A stretch of 36,320 nt of DNA from JAHEJB01 sp041748175 (GTDB lineage: Bacteria > Bacteroidota > Rhodothermia > Rhodothermales > Rubricoccaceae), in contig JBGTDU010000158.1 in assembly GCA_041748175.1 (NCBI GenBank), positions 1 through 36,320 on the forward strand, read 5' to 3'. The notes under the pieces were generated by a model. It searched no databases and was not told the DNA's origin. It was given only the letters and a program-made list of their open reading frames with translations. Shown here one piece after another: positions 1 through 7,100 of this stretch (position 1 is the first letter of the stretch; each line of letters starts with the position of its first letter). The translations under genes were made by a program, and so were the position numbers.

Positions 1-66
1 ATGTACGTCGTACGCGTCAACGGCGAGCGCTTTGTCGATGCGTTGACCGTGACGTTGCTTAAGTGA
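1..66 (+). CDS. C-terminal end of a T9SS-sorted secreted protein (partial)
   Basis: The window opens inside a reading frame that runs in frame 1 to a TGA at 64-66. The 21 visible residues start MYVVRVNGERF and end TVTLLK. They match the last residues of the complete protein at 396-1634 except for a few positions, so this is the tail of a paralogue carrying a type IX secretion C-terminal sorting domain. The gene starts upstream of the window; the ATG at position 1 is an internal Met of the 'SGMYVVRV' strand, not a start. The body of the protein cannot be judged. Confidence 0.75.
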   Translation: MYVVRVNGERFVDALTVTLLK

Positions 67-77
67 TTCCGCAGGAA

Positions 78-118
78 TCATCCTGAGGAGTCCACGAGGT
101 GGACGACTATGGATCTCG
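78..118. repeat. Dispersed palindromic repeat, TCATCCTGAGGAG type
   Basis: It runs from TCATCCTGAGGAGTCCAC to GGATCTCG and contains an internal hairpin GTCCAC-gag-GTGGAC. A close copy lies at 1651-1690 in the same position between a T9SS gene stop and its terminator. Diverged relatives occur at 6621-6735 and 12081-12111. The copies differ in the loop while the stem is kept, which suits a REP-like hairpin element. Confidence 0.7.
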
Positions 119-129
119 AATCTTAATGA

Positions 130-164
130 CGGGCGGCTCCGGAATCCGGGGCCGCCCGTTTTTT
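130..164 (+). terminator. Rho-independent terminator
   Basis: A GC-rich stem GGGCGGC (131-137) pairs with GCCGCCC (151-157) and is followed by GTTTTTT. It ends the T9SS gene whose tail opens the window. The terminator at 1705-1738 is nearly the same sequence, so gene end, repeat and terminator were copied together. Confidence 0.85.
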
Positions 165-395
165 GTGTTGCGTGAAAACGTTTGTGGCGTTCCCTCATCC
201 GGCCCCGACATTGGGTCTCTCGAGTGGGATGTCGGCGATCAAAAGGGGATGCGCCTCGGGCACGGCAAAAAAAAGAGCGCCGGTTGTGGATTCTTTGGAT
301 CCCAACAAGTATCCTGCAATCCTAATTCGCTTGAATGGCAAACACAACGTTTTTCAAGCTCCTTCGCTTCCCCACACCCAACCTAGAGGATTGAA
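165..395. other. Intergenic region upstream of the T9SS gene
   Basis: No convincing gene is seen here. Two short overlapping ORFs are open but have no recognisable content and run through the terminator or into the next gene start. A purine-rich AGAGGA (384-389) lies just before the ATG at 396 and could act as a ribosome binding site. The promoter of the next gene is probably here but no clear box stands out. Confidence 0.5.
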
Positions 396-1634
396 ATGAA
401 ACTTCGTTTCTCCGTAGTCTGCCTCATCGCGGCAGGTTTATTCGCCGTTCAGGCCAACGCGCAAAGTTTTACGCACGTAGACGGCTCAACCACCAGTGGC
501 CCCTACAACGATAACCCGGGACCGCTTGCGTTCAACCCGGATCACCTCACCCAAAGTGCGGACGAGGCAACCATCACGATGTTCAACTCCGTCTCGTGCA
601 ATGCGGGTGGCCTCCATACGGATAACTCATATCTCCGTCGGTTTGACACCTCGGTGCTTCCTTTAGGCTTCACTTCGAAAGACGTTGAAACAGCGGTTGA
701 GACCGCCACCGGCGCTGGCGGAACGCAAAACGTTGTCGTGAACGTCTACAGCATCGCCGATGCCGCTGCCTTCACTTTCGCGAACCTGGCTCTTCAAGGC
801 ACCTCCGGGAACTTTGCCGTAACCGACCAGGCAGCAACGCTGATTAGCGTCCCGGTCGTGGCGACTATTTCGCCAGGTGATGACATGGTGCTAGAGCTTT
901 TCACGCCGGACGGGCAGACTCTTGGGAACAGCTTCTTTATTGGCAGCAACCCCAATGGCCAAACCGGGGCTTCCTATATTGCCGCTGCGGATTGTGGACT
1001 TCCTGATCCACTGGATCTTGCGGCTATCGGCTTCCCTGGCATGCACATCATTTTGTCAGTGAACGGCCTGCTCACCCCGGTTGAGTTCGTTTCTTTCACG
1101 TCGGTAGTGAGTGGCTCGGATGTCTCCCTGAATTGGGAAACGGCTTCCGAAACCAACAACGCTGGCTTTGAGGTTCAGGTGAAAGCTGGTGAAAGCTGGA
1201 ATGCACTGGGCTTCGTCGAAGGCCACGGCACGACGACTGAAGTACAGACCTACGGATTCAATGCCGGCGACATGGGTGTTGGAACGCATTCCTTCCGCCT
1301 CAAGCAGATCGACTTTGATGGCGCGTTCGAGTATTCGGCTGAACTGGAAGTCGCGGTCGAGACACCTGGTTCGCACGTGTTGAGCGCCGCCTATCCGAAC
1401 CCGTTCAACCCACAGAGCAATTTCACGCTCGCGGTTGCGCAGGATCAGAATGTGACGGCTGAGCTCTTTAACACATTGGGCCAGCGCGTTGCGGTTCTGT
1501 TCGACGGGACGGTTGAAGCCGATCAGACGCAGACCCTGACGATTGACGGCGCTGGACTCGCAAGTGGCATGTACGTCGTACGTGTCAACGGCGAGCGCTT
1601 CAACGACGCTCTCACCGTAACGCTGCTTAAGTGA
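396..1634 (+). CDS. T9SS-sorted secreted protein of unknown function
   Basis: The protein has 412 residues. Residues 1-22 form a signal peptide ending ANA before QSF. Residues about 25-225 are a beta-rich domain I do not recognise. Residues about 229-325 (PVEFVSFTSVVSG, LNWETASETNNAGFEVQ) form the fibronectin-like module common before T9SS sorting domains. Residues 331-412 (AAYPNPFNPQ to LASGMYVVRV) are a type A sorting domain, which family knowledge says directs export through the outer membrane and surface anchoring or release. The start ATG has AGAGGA 7 bp upstream. The gene ends in its own repeat and terminator. A paralogue lies directly upstream, so this is a tandem family. The substrate or role is unknown. 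Confidence 0.85.
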   Translation: MKLRFSVVCLIAAGLFAVQANAQSFTHVDGSTTSGPYNDNPGPLAFNPDHLTQSADEATITMFNSVSCNAGGLHTDNSYLRRFDTSVLPLGFTSKDVETAVETATGAGGTQNVVVNVYSIADAAAFTFANLALQGTSGNFAVTDQAATLISVPVVATISPGDDMVLELFTPDGQTLGNSFFIGSNPNGQTGASYIAAADCGLPDPLDLAAIGFPGMHIILSVNGLLTPVEFVSFTSVVSGSDVSLNWETASETNNAGFEVQVKAGESWNALGFVEGHGTTTEVQTYGFNAGDMGVGTHSFRLKQIDFDGAFEYSAELEVAVETPGSHVLSAAYPNPFNPQSNFTLAVAQDQNVTAELFNTLGQRVAVLFDGTVEADQTQTLTIDGAGLASGMYVVRVNGERFNDALTVTLLK

Positions 1635-1650
1635 TCGAGCGCTAGCGAGA

Positions 1651-1690
1651 TCATCCTGAGGAGTCCACAAAGTGGACGACGAAGGATCTC
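1651..1690. repeat. Dispersed palindromic repeat, TCATCCTGAGGAG type (second copy)
   Basis: It opens TCATCCTGAGGAGTCCAC and closes AGGATCTCG, with inner hairpin GTCCAC-aaa-GTGGAC. The flanking GAGATC before it and GATCTC at its end extend the pairing. It sits between the stop codon at 1634 and the terminator at 1705, like the copy at 78-118. Confidence 0.7.
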
Positions 1691-1704
1691 GAAATCTCCA
1701 ATAC

Positions 1705-1738
1705 GGGCGGCCCTGGAATCCGGGGCCGCCCTTTTTTT
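1705..1738 (+). terminator. Rho-independent terminator
   Basis: The stem GGGCGGCCC pairs with GGGGCCGCCC across a TGGAATCC loop and is followed by seven T residues (1732-1738). It separates the T9SS gene from the nuo run that starts at 1837. Confidence 0.85.
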
Positions 1739-1836
1739 GGGTGCGATGCCTGGTTTCCTTCGCTCTGTTTCCATTGAACAGGAGGGTGCCGGAGCTTAGC
1801 TTGCTGTTCTCTTCAGGAGCTCCGCGTCAACGCCTC

Positions 1837-2208
1837 ATGCTGACCGATTTTGTCCCGCTCTTTCTCATGGTTGTGATGGCCCTCGGCCTCGCACTATCGC
1901 TTCTGAAGCTGGCCGTCTGGTTGGGCCCGAAGCGACCACGCGCGATCAAGTCGAGCGCGTACGAGAGCGGCATGGACCCCGTAGGAACCGCCCGGGACCG
2001 CTACTCGGTCAAGTTCTATCTCGTCGGGATGATCTTCATCGTATTCGATGTCGAGATCGTGTTCATGTACCCCTGGGCGGTGTCTTTCCGGACGTTCCTC
2101 GCCAACGGCGGCGGCCTTGGTTCGCTCGCCGTAATCTCCGTCTTCATCGCCATCCTGTTCGTCGGCTTGATTTACGATATCAAGAAAGGCGGCCTCGACT
2201 GGGACTGA
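1837..2208 (+). CDS. nuoA: NADH-quinone oxidoreductase subunit A
   Basis: This 123-residue membrane subunit belongs to complex I, where it packs against NuoH near the quinone cavity. Three membrane helices are visible: about residues 4-27 (LTDFVPLFLMVVMALGL), 61-82 (VKFYLVGMIFIVFDVEIVF) and 92-112 (LAVISVFIAILFVGLIYD). Family hallmarks are the loop AYESGMDPVG and the FDVEIVFMYPWA helix with its conserved acidic residues. The ATG at 1837 gives the usual length; an open frame upstream runs back through the terminator and repeat and is not coding. It begins the run nuoA-H. Confidence 0.95.
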   Translation: MLTDFVPLFLMVVMALGLALSLLKLAVWLGPKRPRAIKSSAYESGMDPVGTARDRYSVKFYLVGMIFIVFDVEIVFMYPWAVSFRTFLANGGGLGSLAVISVFIAILFVGLIYDIKKGGLDWD

Positions 2209-2213
2209 GAGAC

Positions 2214-2302
2214 TAGTTCGTAGTACGTATTACGTAGTACGTATTTCGATTCCGTCATCTCCTGTACTCGCTTTTAATACGCAACACGGACTACGCATTA
2301 CC
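2214..2302. repeat. Imperfect inverted repeat with 7-bp phased arms, nuoA-nuoB junction
   Basis: The left arm reads CGTAGTA CGTATTA CGTAGTA CGTATTT (from about 2219). The right arm reads AATACGC AACACGG ACTACGC ATTACC (about 2277-2302), roughly the reverse complement of the left. Both arms are built from 7-bp units around a TACG core. A related array lies at 6792-6819 before another start codon. There is no ORF in it. Confidence 0.6.
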
Positions 2303-2339
2303 TCTCGCGAAATCTCGTCACCGTGTAATCACTGGCACC

Positions 2340-2900
2340 ATGTTCAACAGCGACGGCGGTTTTCTCACGACCTCGGTTGACGCCGTTGTCAACTGGGCGC
2401 GGTCGAACTCGCTGATGCCGATGCCGATGGGCCTCGCATGCTGCGCTATCGAAATGATGGGCTTCGCAGGCCCGAAGTACGACGTGGCGCGGTTCGGCTC
2501 CGAGGCCATGCGCTTCTCGCCTCGCCAGGCAGACTTGATGATTGTCGCCGGCTGGTGCTCGTACAAGATGGCTCACGCCGTGCGGCGTGTGTGGGATCAG
2601 ATGGCGGATCCAAAGTGGTGTATTGCCATGGGCGCGTGCGCGTCGACGGGCGGCATGCATCGTTGCTACGGCGTTGTTCAGGGCATCGACAACTTCATGC
2701 CTGTCGATGTCTACGTTCCGGGTTGTCCTCCGCGTCCGGAGGCTGTTCTGCACGCGCTGATGGACATTCAGGAGAAGATCCGCAACCAGTATTCCGTCAC
2801 GATGGACGAGCGCGAGCACGAACCCCCTATGCGCCTTGAAGACGGCGATATCGTTTCTGCGAGCGGCGAAGTCCTTCGCCACGTATCCGAGGCCGTCTAA
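2340..2900 (+). CDS. nuoB: NADH-quinone oxidoreductase subunit B
   Basis: This 186-residue peripheral-arm subunit binds the terminal 4Fe-4S cluster N2, which passes electrons to quinone. The cluster ligands are present: adjacent C34-C35 in GLACCAIEMM, C100 in MGACASTGG and C129 in PGCPPRPE. Residues about 150-186 form an acidic C-terminal tail beyond the conserved core. The ATG at 2340 follows the repeat-filled junction with nuoA, and nuoC starts 3 bp after the stop, so NuoB and NuoC are probably made from one message. A long antisense frame here is a shadow. Confidence 0.96.
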   Translation: MFNSDGGFLTTSVDAVVNWARSNSLMPMPMGLACCAIEMMGFAGPKYDVARFGSEAMRFSPRQADLMIVAGWCSYKMAHAVRRVWDQMADPKWCIAMGACASTGGMHRCYGVVQGIDNFMPVDVYVPGCPPRPEAVLHALMDIQEKIRNQYSVTMDEREHEPPMRLEDGDIVSASGEVLRHVSEAV

Positions 2901-2903
2901 GCG

Positions 2904-3572
2904 ATGAGCCAGGAGATTCAATCCGCCACAGACGCCGGACAAGAGAAGCAGACGCTGAAGTTCTACTTCACACCGCGTCAAGCACTTGCCGGAGAGCTGG
3001 AAAGGACGAACCCGCTCGCCAAAGAGACAACCGTCCAACCGGAAGCCCTCGAAGCGCTTGAAGCACGTTTTGGTGATGTGATCACCGGCGTCACGGAATA
3101 CGCATCCGAGCACACCGTTTTCGTTCAGAAGAGCGCCATCGTAGATGTCTGTCGCCATCTGAAGGAAGAAATGGGCTACAGATATCTGTCGGATATGGGA
3201 TCGATCGATCGCTTTACCGAGGAGAATCGCTTCGAGGTCTATTACTCGCTCGTGAACATGCAGACGAAGAAGCGCTTGCGGATAAAAGTGCGCGTGGAAG
3301 AAGACGATCCTGAAGTGCCAACGATCACGGGCGTATTTCGTGCAGCTTCCTGGCACGAACGCGAAGCGTGGGATATGATGGGTCTCCGCTTTGAAGGCCA
3401 TTCGGACTTGCGTCGCATTTTCATGCCGGAGGACTTCGAGTACCACCCGGCGCGCAAGGAATTCCCGACGCTTGGCATTCCCGGTTCGCTTCCCCTTCCT
3501 CCGCAAGTAAGCGACGGCGAACTCACGCTCGATCCGTTTGCGCGCGCCCACGGCGATCTCCCCCAAGATTAA
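2904..3572 (+). CDS. nuoC: NADH-quinone oxidoreductase subunit C
   Basis: The protein has 222 residues and is the 30 kDa subunit of the complex I connecting module, which holds NuoB and NuoD at the base of the peripheral arm. The conserved stretch RIKVRVEEDDPEVPTITGVF followed by WHEREAWDMMGLRFEGH and DLRRIFMPEDFEYHPARKEF is the family signature. Residues 1-70 are more variable. The stop TAA shares its last A with the ATG of nuoD (TAATG at 3570-3574), indicating translational coupling. NuoC and NuoD are separate here, not fused as in E. coli. Confidence 0.95.
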   Translation: MSQEIQSATDAGQEKQTLKFYFTPRQALAGELERTNPLAKETTVQPEALEALEARFGDVITGVTEYASEHTVFVQKSAIVDVCRHLKEEMGYRYLSDMGSIDRFTEENRFEVYYSLVNMQTKKRLRIKVRVEEDDPEVPTITGVFRAASWHEREAWDMMGLRFEGHSDLRRIFMPEDFEYHPARKEFPTLGIPGSLPLPPQVSDGELTLDPFARAHGDLPQD

Positions 3573-4891
3573 TGGAGACGGCGACGATCAAGGCCCCCCT
3601 TCCCAATGCGGCGACGCCTGACGAGAGCGTCTTCACGTTCTGGCCGCGCCACAATGCGGCCATCTATCAGGCGCTGGAAGACAAGCATATCCACGTGGAA
3701 GTGGACGAGGATCCGCTTGAGTCGAAGATGATCCTGAACCTGGGCCCACAGCACCCCGCCACACACGGCGTACTTCGCTGTGTGGTTCGGCTCGACGGAG
3801 AGACCATCGACCGCTGCCTGCTCGACATTGGCTACCTCCACCGTGGTGTTGAAAAACTGGCGGAGGTGAAGACATTTCAGGAGTTCATGCCCTACACGGA
3901 CCGGATGGACTACCTCCAGCCTTACGCCAACAACGTGGCGTGGTGCCTGGCCGTAGAGAAGCTGGTCGGCATCGATGTTCCGCCGCGCGCGCAATGGATC
4001 AGAACCCTGTTGTGTGAGGTCGCTCGCATCCAGGCGCACCTCCTTTGGATTGGCACGATGGTGATGGACGCAGGCGCGCTGTCGGTTTTCCTGTGGACGT
4101 TCAAGTACCGCGAGGAGATCTACAACATCATGGACGAAGTTGCCGGAGCGCGATTTACAGTCTCGCACAGCCGGATTGGTGGCCTCGCCACGGACATCTC
4201 CGACGAGGGCATGAGGCGAATCCTAGCATTCGTGGATGACTTCGACGAGCAGTTGAAGGACTGGAAAAAGCTTCTGAACCGCAACCGAATCTGGATCGAC
4301 CGGAATCTCGGCATCGGCAGGTTAACAGCCGACGAAGTGATCGACCTCGGTTTCACAGGTCCGAATCTGCGTGCATCTGGAGTCGACCACGATATTCGCA
4401 AGTTTGAGCCGTACTTGGTCTACGATCTCGTGGATTTCGACATCCCCATGCGCACCGAAGGAGATTCCTTGGCCCGCTATTTCGTGCGCGTCGAAGAGAT
4501 GGAGCAGTCGAGCCGCATCATCCGGCAGTGCCTCGAACACGTTCCCAACGTCGGTGGCCCCATTCGCGTGGACGACGCAAAGCAGACGTACGCCTCCAAA
4601 GACGAGGTCTATTACTCGATGGAGGGGATGATCCACGACTTCATGATGACGGACACGGGCGTGGCTCCGCCGAAGGGTGCCGAGAGCTACCATGCCATTG
4701 AGGCCGCGAAAGGCGAGTTGGGCTTCCACCTCGTTTCCGACGGCACCGGCAGCCCGTGGCGCGTGAAAATGAACAGCCCGTCTTTCTCCAATTTGCAAGG
4801 CCTTGAGTACCTCATGGAAGGTGCCATGGTCTCCGACACTCCGATACTTATTGGCTCCGTAGACCCCGTGATGGGCGACGCGGATAAATGA
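3572..4891 (+). CDS. nuoD: NADH-quinone oxidoreductase subunit D
   Basis: This is the 439-residue 49 kDa subunit that, with NuoB, forms the quinone-reaction site. Residues 1-50 are a lineage-specific extension. The core begins at about residue 56 with LNLGPQHPATHGVLR and continues through IGYLHRGVEKLAE, PYTDRMDYLQP, and the C-terminal GSVDPVMGDADK, all family hallmarks that descend from the NiFe-hydrogenase large subunit without its metal ligands. It overlaps nuoC by one base. A 244-bp junction rich in repeats separates it from nuoE. Confidence 0.96.
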   Translation: METATIKAPLPNAATPDESVFTFWPRHNAAIYQALEDKHIHVEVDEDPLESKMILNLGPQHPATHGVLRCVVRLDGETIDRCLLDIGYLHRGVEKLAEVKTFQEFMPYTDRMDYLQPYANNVAWCLAVEKLVGIDVPPRAQWIRTLLCEVARIQAHLLWIGTMVMDAGALSVFLWTFKYREEIYNIMDEVAGARFTVSHSRIGGLATDISDEGMRRILAFVDDFDEQLKDWKKLLNRNRIWIDRNLGIGRLTADEVIDLGFTGPNLRASGVDHDIRKFEPYLVYDLVDFDIPMRTEGDSLARYFVRVEEMEQSSRIIRQCLEHVPNVGGPIRVDDAKQTYASKDEVYYSMEGMIHDFMMTDTGVAPPKGAESYHAIEAAKGELGFHLVSDGTGSPWRVKMNSPSFSNLQGLEYLMEGAMVSDTPILIGSVDPVMGDADK

Positions 4892-4915
4892 CCCCGCACA
4901 TTTCCCCGCTTGATT

Positions 4916-5135
4916 TCGGATATCGGATATCGGATATCGGAACTTTGGCCGCTGCTCCAATACTTATCGTCCGATTTCGAGACTCCTTTGCTTCCCCGTT
5001 GTCCGATCTCCCCGCCAAAACCATAATGACTCACCGACGACCTGTTCAGATTGTTACGGGATGGCGTGCGTTCCGGACGACGAGGCCTGCGCTAGCAGGT
5101 TGTCCCGAAATCCGAAATCCGAAATCCGAAATCGA
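4916..5135. repeat. Paired heptamer arrays, nuoD-nuoE junction
   Basis: The left array is three tandem GGATATC units (4917-4940). The right array (5105-5135) is GAAATCC three times then GAAATCG, ending directly against the nuoE ATG. GAAATCC is the reverse complement of GGATTTC, one base from GGATATC, so the arrays face each other as inverted arms. The roughly 160 bp between them have no gene I can support. Confidence 0.65.
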
Positions 5136-5810
5136 ATGATCAACGGTTCTCTTCTTCAACCGGACTACGTCCCCGGCGAGCCTGTAGTGCGTCATTTCGC
5201 TGACGCCGATCTCGTCTGGACGGAAGCCGAGCAGAGGCAAATTGTCTCGTTTCGAGCGGAGTATCCGACCAATGACGGCGCCGTGATGAAGGTCCTCTGG
5301 CTGGCGCAGAACAAGTTCGAGTGGCTGCCGCCGGAAGTCATCAAGCTCGTTGCCGACACGATTGACGTTCCCTACGCCAAGGTTTACGGGGTAGCGACGT
5401 TCTACACGCAGTATTATCAAGAGAAAAAAGGCAAGTTTGTTTTGGACATCTGCACGTGCTTCGGCTGCCAGGTCTGCGGCGGCTACGACATACTCCACTA
5501 TCTCGAAGAGAAACTCGGAATCGAGAAAGGTCAGACCACCAACGACGGCCTATTCACGATTCAGGAAGCGGAGTGTCTCGGCGCGTGCGGCTCCGCCCCC
5601 ATGCTGCAAGTGACGAACGGCCCGTACGTCCACAACCTTACCAGGGAGAAGGTGGATGTGCTCGTCGAGGATTTGAAAGCGGGCAAGATGCCGGGCTTCC
5701 AGTCTGTGACGCTGCCGCAAGATGAAACCGAGTTGGGCGGCAACCGCCGTTCGGATGCGGAGGCCGTCACCGAATACCAGACGCCACCTGTTTCCTCAAC
5801 CATTTCTTAG
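5136..5810 (+). CDS. nuoE: NADH-quinone oxidoreductase subunit E
   Basis: This 224-residue thioredoxin-like 24 kDa subunit carries the 2Fe-2S cluster N1a beside NuoF. The ligands are C106 and C111 (CTCFGC, spacing CX4C) and C147 and C151 (ECLGACGSAP). Two extra cysteines, C108 and C114, flank the first pair. The ATG at 5136 is chosen because the open frame upstream translates the heptamer array ('NPKSEI'). Residues about 184-224, from KMPGFQSV onward, form a hydrophilic tail past the usual fold. A diverged copy of that tail recurs at 6467-6592. The stop TAG touches a MITE-like element. Confidence 0.94.
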   Translation: MINGSLLQPDYVPGEPVVRHFADADLVWTEAEQRQIVSFRAEYPTNDGAVMKVLWLAQNKFEWLPPEVIKLVADTIDVPYAKVYGVATFYTQYYQEKKGKFVLDICTCFGCQVCGGYDILHYLEEKLGIEKGQTTNDGLFTIQEAECLGACGSAPMLQVTNGPYVHNLTREKVDVLVEDLKAGKMPGFQSVTLPQDETELGGNRRSDAEAVTEYQTPPVSSTIS

Positions 5811-5968
5811 CAGGCTGTTGATCTATTCTTCCTGCCTGCGGCGGCGGCTCTTGTTCGATCTCAGCGTTGCGAGAATCTCGCCGGATCACCATTACGACTG
5901 CGATCTCGCGCCTTGATCTCGACCAGGATCCGCTCGCCTCGCCAACGGATGAATATTTCAACAGCCTG
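5811..5968. mobile_element. MITE-like element with CAGGCTGTTGA termini
   Basis: A perfect 11-bp terminal inverted repeat, CAGGCTGTTGA (5811-5821) and TCAACAGCCTG (5958-5968), bounds 158 bp without a gene. The inner ends also correspond imperfectly (CTATTCTTCC against ATATTCATCC read inward), so the unit is a long imperfect palindrome. TTAG flanks both sides (5807-5810 and 5969-5972) and may be a 4-bp target duplication; the left copy contains the nuoE stop TAG. It encodes no transposase, so any movement would need help in trans. The repeat family name is not known to me with certainty. Confidence 0.6.
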
Positions 5969-5983
5969 TTAGGAGGTTCCAGA

Positions 5984-6187
5984 ATGCGACTACATGTAAT
6001 GTTCGAGCCCAGCGACGAGGGCGGCTATACCGTGACCGTCCCTGCACTTCCCGGCTGCATCAGCGAGGGGGACACGAGGGAGGAAGCACGTGCCAACATT
6101 CGTGAGGCCATCGAACTCTACCTCGAACCCGTAGAGGATGACATGGTGAAGGATGAGAGTCTTCTAACCGAAGAGATCGAGGTGTGA
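5984..6187 (+). CDS. hicB: HicB-type antitoxin
   Basis: The protein has 67 residues. It begins MRLHVMFEPSDEGGYTVTVP and continues ALPGCISEGDTREEARANIREAIELYLEP, the degenerate RNase H-like fold of HicB antitoxins. In the family it binds and blocks HicA. The ATG at 5984 is preferred over an upstream start inside the MITE-like element because AGGAGG lies 7 bp before it (5971-5976), an unusually good site for this window, placed just past the element's right end. No DNA-binding C-terminal domain is present. It overlaps hicA (GTGA). Confidence 0.85.
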   Translation: MRLHVMFEPSDEGGYTVTVPALPGCISEGDTREEARANIREAIELYLEPVEDDMVKDESLLTEEIEV

Positions 6188-6411
6188 GCAAAGTCCCGAC
6201 CCTGCATTATCGAAAGGTGGTCCGCGCCCTTCAGCGAGATGGCTGGGTCATCGTCAGGCAGAAAGGGAGCCATATCCGCATGCAGAAGAGACTTCGCGAC
6301 GAAACCCTGAAAATCACCGTTCCTGCTCATAAGCCGATCAAGCGATCGACGTTGTCACACATCCTCAAGCAAGCCCGACTTACGGTCGACGAACTTCAGG
6401 ATCTGCTCTAG
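6184..6411 (+). CDS. hicA: HicA-type mRNA interferase toxin
   Basis: This 75-residue protein has the dsRBD-like fold of HicA toxins, which cleave mRNA when free of HicB. The signature runs VVRALQRDGWVIVRQKGSH, with the catalytic histidine at H30, then a basic strand and ITVPAHKPIKRSTLSHILKQA. It starts with GTG at 6184 inside the hicB stop (GTGA), so the two are translationally coupled, antitoxin first. Length and motif are intact and nothing suggests inactivation. It sits inside the respiratory gene run, between nuoE and nuoF. Confidence 0.87.
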   Translation: MSKVPTLHYRKVVRALQRDGWVIVRQKGSHIRMQKRLRDETLKITVPAHKPIKRSTLSHILKQARLTVDELQDLL

Positions 6412-6421
6412 TTTACGAGTC

Positions 6422-6592
6422 ATGGCCGACGCACCCTCTCTCATCACCGTCGAATCGAAGGCAAGCAAGATGCCCGGCTTCCAGTCGGTGACGCTGCCGC
6501 AGGACGAAACGGAACTTGGTGGAAACCGCCGCTCCGACGCCGAAGCAGTAACTGAGTACACGACACCACCTGTTTCCGAAACGATTCACTGA
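6422..6592 (+). pseudogene. Chimeric ORF: NuoF N-terminus fused to NuoE C-terminus
   Basis: This open frame of 56 codons starts MADAPSLITVESKA, matching the first 14 residues of NuoF (MADAPTLITGETKA at 7101). It then switches to SKMPGFQSVTLPQDETEL and runs to the NuoE-like end. Thirty-eight of the 41 tail residues equal NuoE 184-224, yet about 20 codons differ only by synonymous changes. The junction lies at the K-A-G residues shared by both parents, consistent with crossover at short homology. It has no cofactor residues. It may be a relic or a small translated peptide; it lies 10 bp after hicA. Confidence 0.7.
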
Positions 6593-6620
6593 AGTTGCGC
6601 CCATTTTACCAAAGCGAGTT

Positions 6621-6735
6621 TGTCGTCCTGAGCATGTCGGCTTCGCTCAGCACAGGCTCCGCGAAGGATATAGCCCCGACTAGCCTAATGCCATCATCCA
6701 ACTAGATCCTTCGTCACTGTGCTCCTCAGGATGAC
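6621..6735. repeat. Inverted pair of TCATCCTGAG-type repeats
   Basis: The left copy begins GTCGTCCTGAGC and ends GCGAAGGATA (6622-6670). The right copy, inverted, is AGATCCTTCGTC to CTCAGGATGAC (6704-6734). Together they can fold into a long imperfect hairpin between the two chimeric ORFs. They are diverged relatives of the repeats at 78-118 and 1651-1690. Confidence 0.65.
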
Positions 6736-6791
6736 ATATTCTTGCTACAAGGAAGTGAACGAGCGTATTTACGTCGCGCCCAACTCGGCGC

Positions 6792-6819
6792 GATACGCAT
6801 TACGAACTACGCACTAGAC
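6792..6819 (+). repeat. 7-bp phased TACG array before the HicB-like chimera
   Basis: Four units follow one another: GATACGC, ATTACGA, ACTACGC, ACTAGAC. The array ends 2 bp before the ATG at 6822. A partial relative (CTACGCACGCACTAG, 7082-7096) lies 4 bp before the nuoF ATG, and the nuoA-nuoB junction has the same kind of array. Confidence 0.55.
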
Positions 6820-6821
6820 AA

Positions 6822-7076
6822 ATGCCCGAATCAGCTTCTCTCATCACCGGCGAATCGAAGGCAGGCGCCTGGCGTAACTACGAGCGCGTCATTCGATGGA
6901 GCGAGGAGGATGAGGCCTTTCTGGCGACGTGTCCCTCTTTCGCGAATCTGTCTGCTTTTGGCCCTTCGCCCGAAGACGCGCTCCGCGAGGCGAGCGTCGC
7001 GCTCGAACTGTTTATTGCCGAGTATGAGGCGGATGGAGTAGCGCTTCCGCCACCCCACACAGCTGAGCATGCATAA
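6822..7076 (+). CDS. HicB-like domain protein with a NuoF-derived N-terminus
   Basis: The protein has 84 residues. Residues 1-24 (MPESASLITGESKAGAWRNY then ERVI) match the start of NuoF almost residue for residue. From residue 25 the sequence is RWSEEDEAFLATCPSF, ALREASVALELFIAEYE and ADGVALPPP, the pattern of orphan HicB-family antitoxins. No HicA partner follows. The switch point is at V-I, where a HicB first strand and NuoF would share residues. It is open and uninterrupted, so it may be expressed; whether it acts as an antitoxin is unknown. nuoF begins 24 bp downstream. Confidence 0.7.
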   Translation: MPESASLITGESKAGAWRNYERVIRWSEEDEAFLATCPSFANLSAFGPSPEDALREASVALELFIAEYEADGVALPPPHTAEHA

Positions 7077-7100
7077 TCGTGCTACGCACGCACTAGCCCC

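Noticed and set aside
2298..3566. 422-codon minus-strand frame opposite nuoB and nuoC
   Set aside because: The plus strand encodes clear NuoB and NuoC. The frame spans their boundary and has no recognisable domain.
5061..5135. Upstream start for nuoE
   Set aside because: It translates the GAAATCC heptamer array, which is also found in non-coding positions elsewhere.
4916..5135. CRISPR-like array
   Set aside because: The units are 7 bp in tandem without spacers, and no cas genes are present in the window.
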